Source: Laceyella sediminis
Lineage (GTDB): Bacteria > Bacillota > Bacilli > Thermoactinomycetales > Thermoactinomycetaceae
Reading direction: 5' to 3'
Assembly: GCF_003003125.1 (NCBI RefSeq)
Contig: NZ_PVTZ01000005.1
Span: 124,001 to 188,000, forward strand
Length of the DNA: 64,000 nt
Shown: in pieces, positions 61,875 to 64,000 of the stretch
Layout: every line of letters begins with the position of its first letter
Numbering within the stretch: the first letter of the stretch is position 1
Position numbers and translations under genes: made by a program
Notes under the pieces: generated by a model
What the model saw: the letters and a program-made list of their open reading frames with translations, nothing else
What the model was told of the DNA's origin: nothing
The model's database searches: none

Positions 61875-63206
61875 TCACAGGGCGCGGTCTAGCAGTTCCA
61901 TGAGATGTACCGCTTCCATCTTTCCTGTTAGCCCCGCCCGGATGATGCCCTGCCTCATCTGCAACAAACACCCTGGATTAGAAGTCGCGATGAAGTGCGC
62001 ACCCGTTTTCTTCACAGCTTCCATTTTTGCATCCAATATCTCCATCGATTGGTCAAAATGCGTGATGTTATAAATGCCCGCCGATCCGCAGCATTGATCC
62101 GCCTGTTCCAACTCCACCACTTCCACTCCGGGAATGAGGTTGAGCAATTGGCGCGGTTGGCCGCGCACCCCCTGACCATGAGCAAGGTGACAAGAATCTT
62201 GGTAAGTGACCCGCGCGCTAAGCTCTTTAGTGAAAGAAAGCGGTGGCAATGCCGCCAACAATTCGCTGGCATCCCGCACCTTGGCCGCAAACGCTTCGGC
62301 ACGCTTTTGCCAGCTTGGGTCATCCTCAAACCAATGAGGATACTCCTTGAGCGCGGCCCCGCAACCGCCAGCGCTGTTGACGATGAAATCTACCTGGCTT
62401 TGTTCAAACGCTTCAATATTCCGCTTCGCCAACTCCACCGCCCACGCCTTCTCCCCAGCATGAGCATGGAGCGCCCCGCAACAAGTCTGGCCGCCGACAA
62501 AAACCACCTCACACCCAGCCTTAGCCAACAAACGCGCTGTCGCTTGATTGGTCTCGAAAAACAAGACATCCATCACGCAACCGGTAAAGTAACCAACCGT
62601 ATACAAGCTCTCCCCTTCCGCCCGCATCCGTTGTTGGCGCTTGCCACGAATAAACGGTGAGGCCACCAGTTCCACCGCCTGTTGCATTTCCGCCAGTGCC
62701 CGTGGTAACACCCGGGCCCAACCTGTGCGCGTGGCCAGTCTTTGCAATCCAAGCGCTTGCACCGCCCACAACACCATACCTAAGGCTTTCATCCGGTTCG
62801 GGTGGGGAAAGACGTGTTCAAACACCAACCTCCGCAACAAGGAATGCTTGGCTGTCTTTTTGTTCTGATCTTCCACCACCTCGCGCGCCGTTTCGAGCAA
62901 GCTACCATAAGAGACGCCCGCTGGGCAAGCCGTCTCGCAAGCGCGGCAACCTAGGCAAGCGTACATGTTTTTGGCAAACTCCGCATCTGCTGGCAATTGC
63001 GCTTGCGCTACCCCTTTCATTAAAGCAATCCGGCCGCGTGGGCTGTGCGATTCCAAACCCGTCTGCCGATACGTTGGGCAAGCAGGCAGGCAAAAGCCGC
63101 ATTGCATGCAGTTCATAATTTCATCCAAATTAAATTTGCCCGCGGTCACAGGCGTCACCTCATCCTGACCGATAGCCAGATCACATGCTTTGTCCGTTTG
63201 GTTCAT
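61875..63206 (-). CDS. glcF: Glycolate oxidase iron-sulfur subunit
   Basis: Two 4Fe-4S ferredoxin motifs (CMQCGFCLPACPTY and CLGCRACETACPAG) are followed by two cysteine-rich CCG domains (FTGCVMDVLFFETN, CCGALHAHAGEKAW; SCHLAHGQGVRGQP, CCGSAGIYNI). The 443-residue protein passes electrons from the flavin subunit GlcD to the membrane chain. The ATG overlaps the glcD stop (ATGA). It follows glcD as in most GlcDEF-like sets; a separate glcE is not seen in the window. Confidence 0.93.
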   Translation of the reverse strand: MNQTDKACDLAIGQDEVTPVTAGKFNLDEIMNCMQCGFCLPACPTYRQTGLESHSPRGRIALMKGVAQAQLPADAEFAKNMYACLGCRACETACPAGVSYGSLLETAREVVEDQNKKTAKHSLLRRLVFEHVFPHPNRMKALGMVLWAVQALGLQRLATRTGWARVLPRALAEMQQAVELVASPFIRGKRQQRMRAEGESLYTVGYFTGCVMDVLFFETNQATARLLAKAGCEVVFVGGQTCCGALHAHAGEKAWAVELAKRNIEAFEQSQVDFIVNSAGGCGAALKEYPHWFEDDPSWQKRAEAFAAKVRDASELLAALPPLSFTKELSARVTYQDSCHLAHGQGVRGQPRQLLNLIPGVEVVELEQADQCCGSAGIYNITHFDQSMEILDAKMEAVKKTGAHFIATSNPGCLLQMRQGIIRAGLTGKMEAVHLMELLDRAL

Positions 63207-64000
63207 TGTTTGATCACCACCCGCCGGCGGGCACTGTTGGCAAACATTTTGCCCGGATTCATGATGTGGTTGGGGTCAAACGCTTCTTTGATCGCTTTCA
63301 TCAAGGCAATGCCCCCCTCTCCCACTTGCAAGGGCAGATAATCCCGTTTCGCCAGCCCGATTCCGTGTTCGCCAGAGATCGTCCCGCCCAATCGGAGCGC
63401 AGCCAGGAAGATTTCCTCAAAAGCCTGTTCCACGCGGGCAAGCTCTTCTTTGTTCCGTTCATCTGTCAGACAAGTGGGATGCAAGTTGCCATCCCCAGCA
63501 TGGCCAAACGTGCAGATCTGCACATCGTATTTTTCCGCGATCCGCTCAATCTCTGCAACCATCTCCGCCAAACGGGAACGGGGCACCGTGGCGTCCTCCA
63601 GTATGGTGGTAGGCCGCAAACGCGACAACGCCGACAATGCCGCGCGCCGAGCCGCCAGCAGGTTAGCACCCTCTTCGGGCGTCTGAGCCACCCGTACTTG
63701 CACCGCCCCTTCTTCCTTGGCGATCTCCGCGATCCGCTCTATATCTCGCTCTACCCATTCTTCCGGACCATCCTGCTCGATGAGCAACATCGCCTTCATT
63801 CCCGTCGGCAAACCCAGCTTCGCAAATTCATCCACTACCCGCATCGTGGCCTGGTCGAGAAACTCCATCGTCGCCGGGATAATTTTGGCAGCGATCACCC
63901 GCTCGACCGTCCGCGCGGCATCTCCTAGGCTAGCGTAATAAGCTGCCATGGTCCGTTTCGCTTCCGGCAGCGGAAGCAATTTGAGCGTCAACTGTGTGAT
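63203..64000 (-). CDS. glcD: Glycolate oxidase subunit GlcD (3' part)
   Basis: The frame is open to the right edge of the window, so only the C-terminal 265 residues are visible. They contain FAD-linked oxidase C-terminal motifs: CTFGHAGDGNLHPT, GTISGEHGIGLAKRDYLPLQ and AFDPNHIMNPGKMF. GlcD oxidises glycolate or a related 2-hydroxy acid with FAD. It overlaps glcF by 4 bases. The FAD-binding half and promoter lie outside. Confidence 0.94.
   Translation of the reverse strand: MTQLTLKLLPLPEAKRTMAAYYASLGDAARTVERVIAAKIIPATMEFLDQATMRVVDEFAKLGLPTGMKAMLLIEQDGPEEWVERDIERIAEIAKEEGAVQVRVAQTPEEGANLLAARRAALSALSRLRPTTILEDATVPRSRLAEMVAEIERIAEKYDVQICTFGHAGDGNLHPTCLTDERNKEELARVEQAFEEIFLAALRLGGTISGEHGIGLAKRDYLPLQVGEGGIALMKAIKEAFDPNHIMNPGKMFANSARRRVVIKQ

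Overview
The window looks like chromosome from a spore-forming, low-to-mid GC Firmicute of the order Bacillales, possibly near the Thermoactinomycetaceae; this placement is inferred from gene content and is not proven. Supporting signs are Spo0M, YfhH- and YwbE-type proteins, a FadN-type beta-oxidation gene with a FadR-type operator, a FapR-like site before fabH, a fused homocysteine methyltransferase/MTHFR, an S-box riboswitch, strong Shine-Dalgarno sequences with many TTG and GTG starts, and many U-tailed intrinsic terminators. I see no rRNA, tRNA, CRISPR array, prophage or full-length insertion sequence.

Layout. 1-2.4 kb: 5' end of fadN (minus), fabH (plus), a small membrane protein. 2.6-8.4 kb: a tightly overlapping biotin operon on the minus strand, bioA-bioD-bioB-bioF-bioH-like-bioC, with two BirA-type operators around its promoter. 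8.6-14.1 kb: a receiver/histidine-kinase fusion that looks like a deletion product, spo0M, a second BioC-like methyltransferase, a membrane-anchored lytic transglycosylase and an M32 carboxypeptidase. 14.3-19.3 kb: a LevR-type sigma-54 activator, a clear -24/-12 promoter, an orphan PTS EIIB, then ptsH and ptsI. 19.4-25.3 kb: SAM decarboxylase with a possible structured leader, DinB-like protein, L,D-transpeptidase, an alkaline-phosphatase-superfamily protein, several small genes, ispH and a Pro/Met/Cys-rich protein. 25.6-31.3 kb: a candidate small RNA, then the HMT/MTHFR fusion and metH behind a SAM-I riboswitch. 31.3-33.7 kb: an XRE-TPR regulator and two small membrane proteins. 34.1-37.6 kb: fruR-fruK-fruA.

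37.9-50.4 kb is an accessory-looking stretch: a second DinB protein, two Sel1-repeat proteins flanking a type II thioesterase, an SGNH hydrolase, a large unassigned membrane protein next to HelD, a signal-peptidase-like protein that has lost both catalytic residues, and small conserved proteins. 50.6-59.1 kb: an ABC-F ATPase, a GH15 glucoamylase with a LacI regulator, and divergent malEFG-type transport genes with LacI-type operators. 59.3-64 kb: an aromatic-rich small protein, uppP, murQ, glcF and the 3' part of glcD running off the window.

The metabolic themes are biotin and fatty acid control (BirA, FapR-like and FadR sites), methionine/SAM/polyamine metabolism (S-box, metH, speH), PTS sugar uptake (sigma-54 EIIB, HPr, EI, fructose operon) and maltodextrin import with intracellular hydrolysis. 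A 137-bp dispersed repeat with terminal inverted repeats occurs three times. The items most worth a second look are this repeat, the receiver-kinase fusion, the apparently catalytically dead signal peptidase, the probable ACG start of fruR, the sigma-54/orphan EIIB unit, the paired BioC paralogues and the possible speH leader. I did not find one clearly new multi-gene system.
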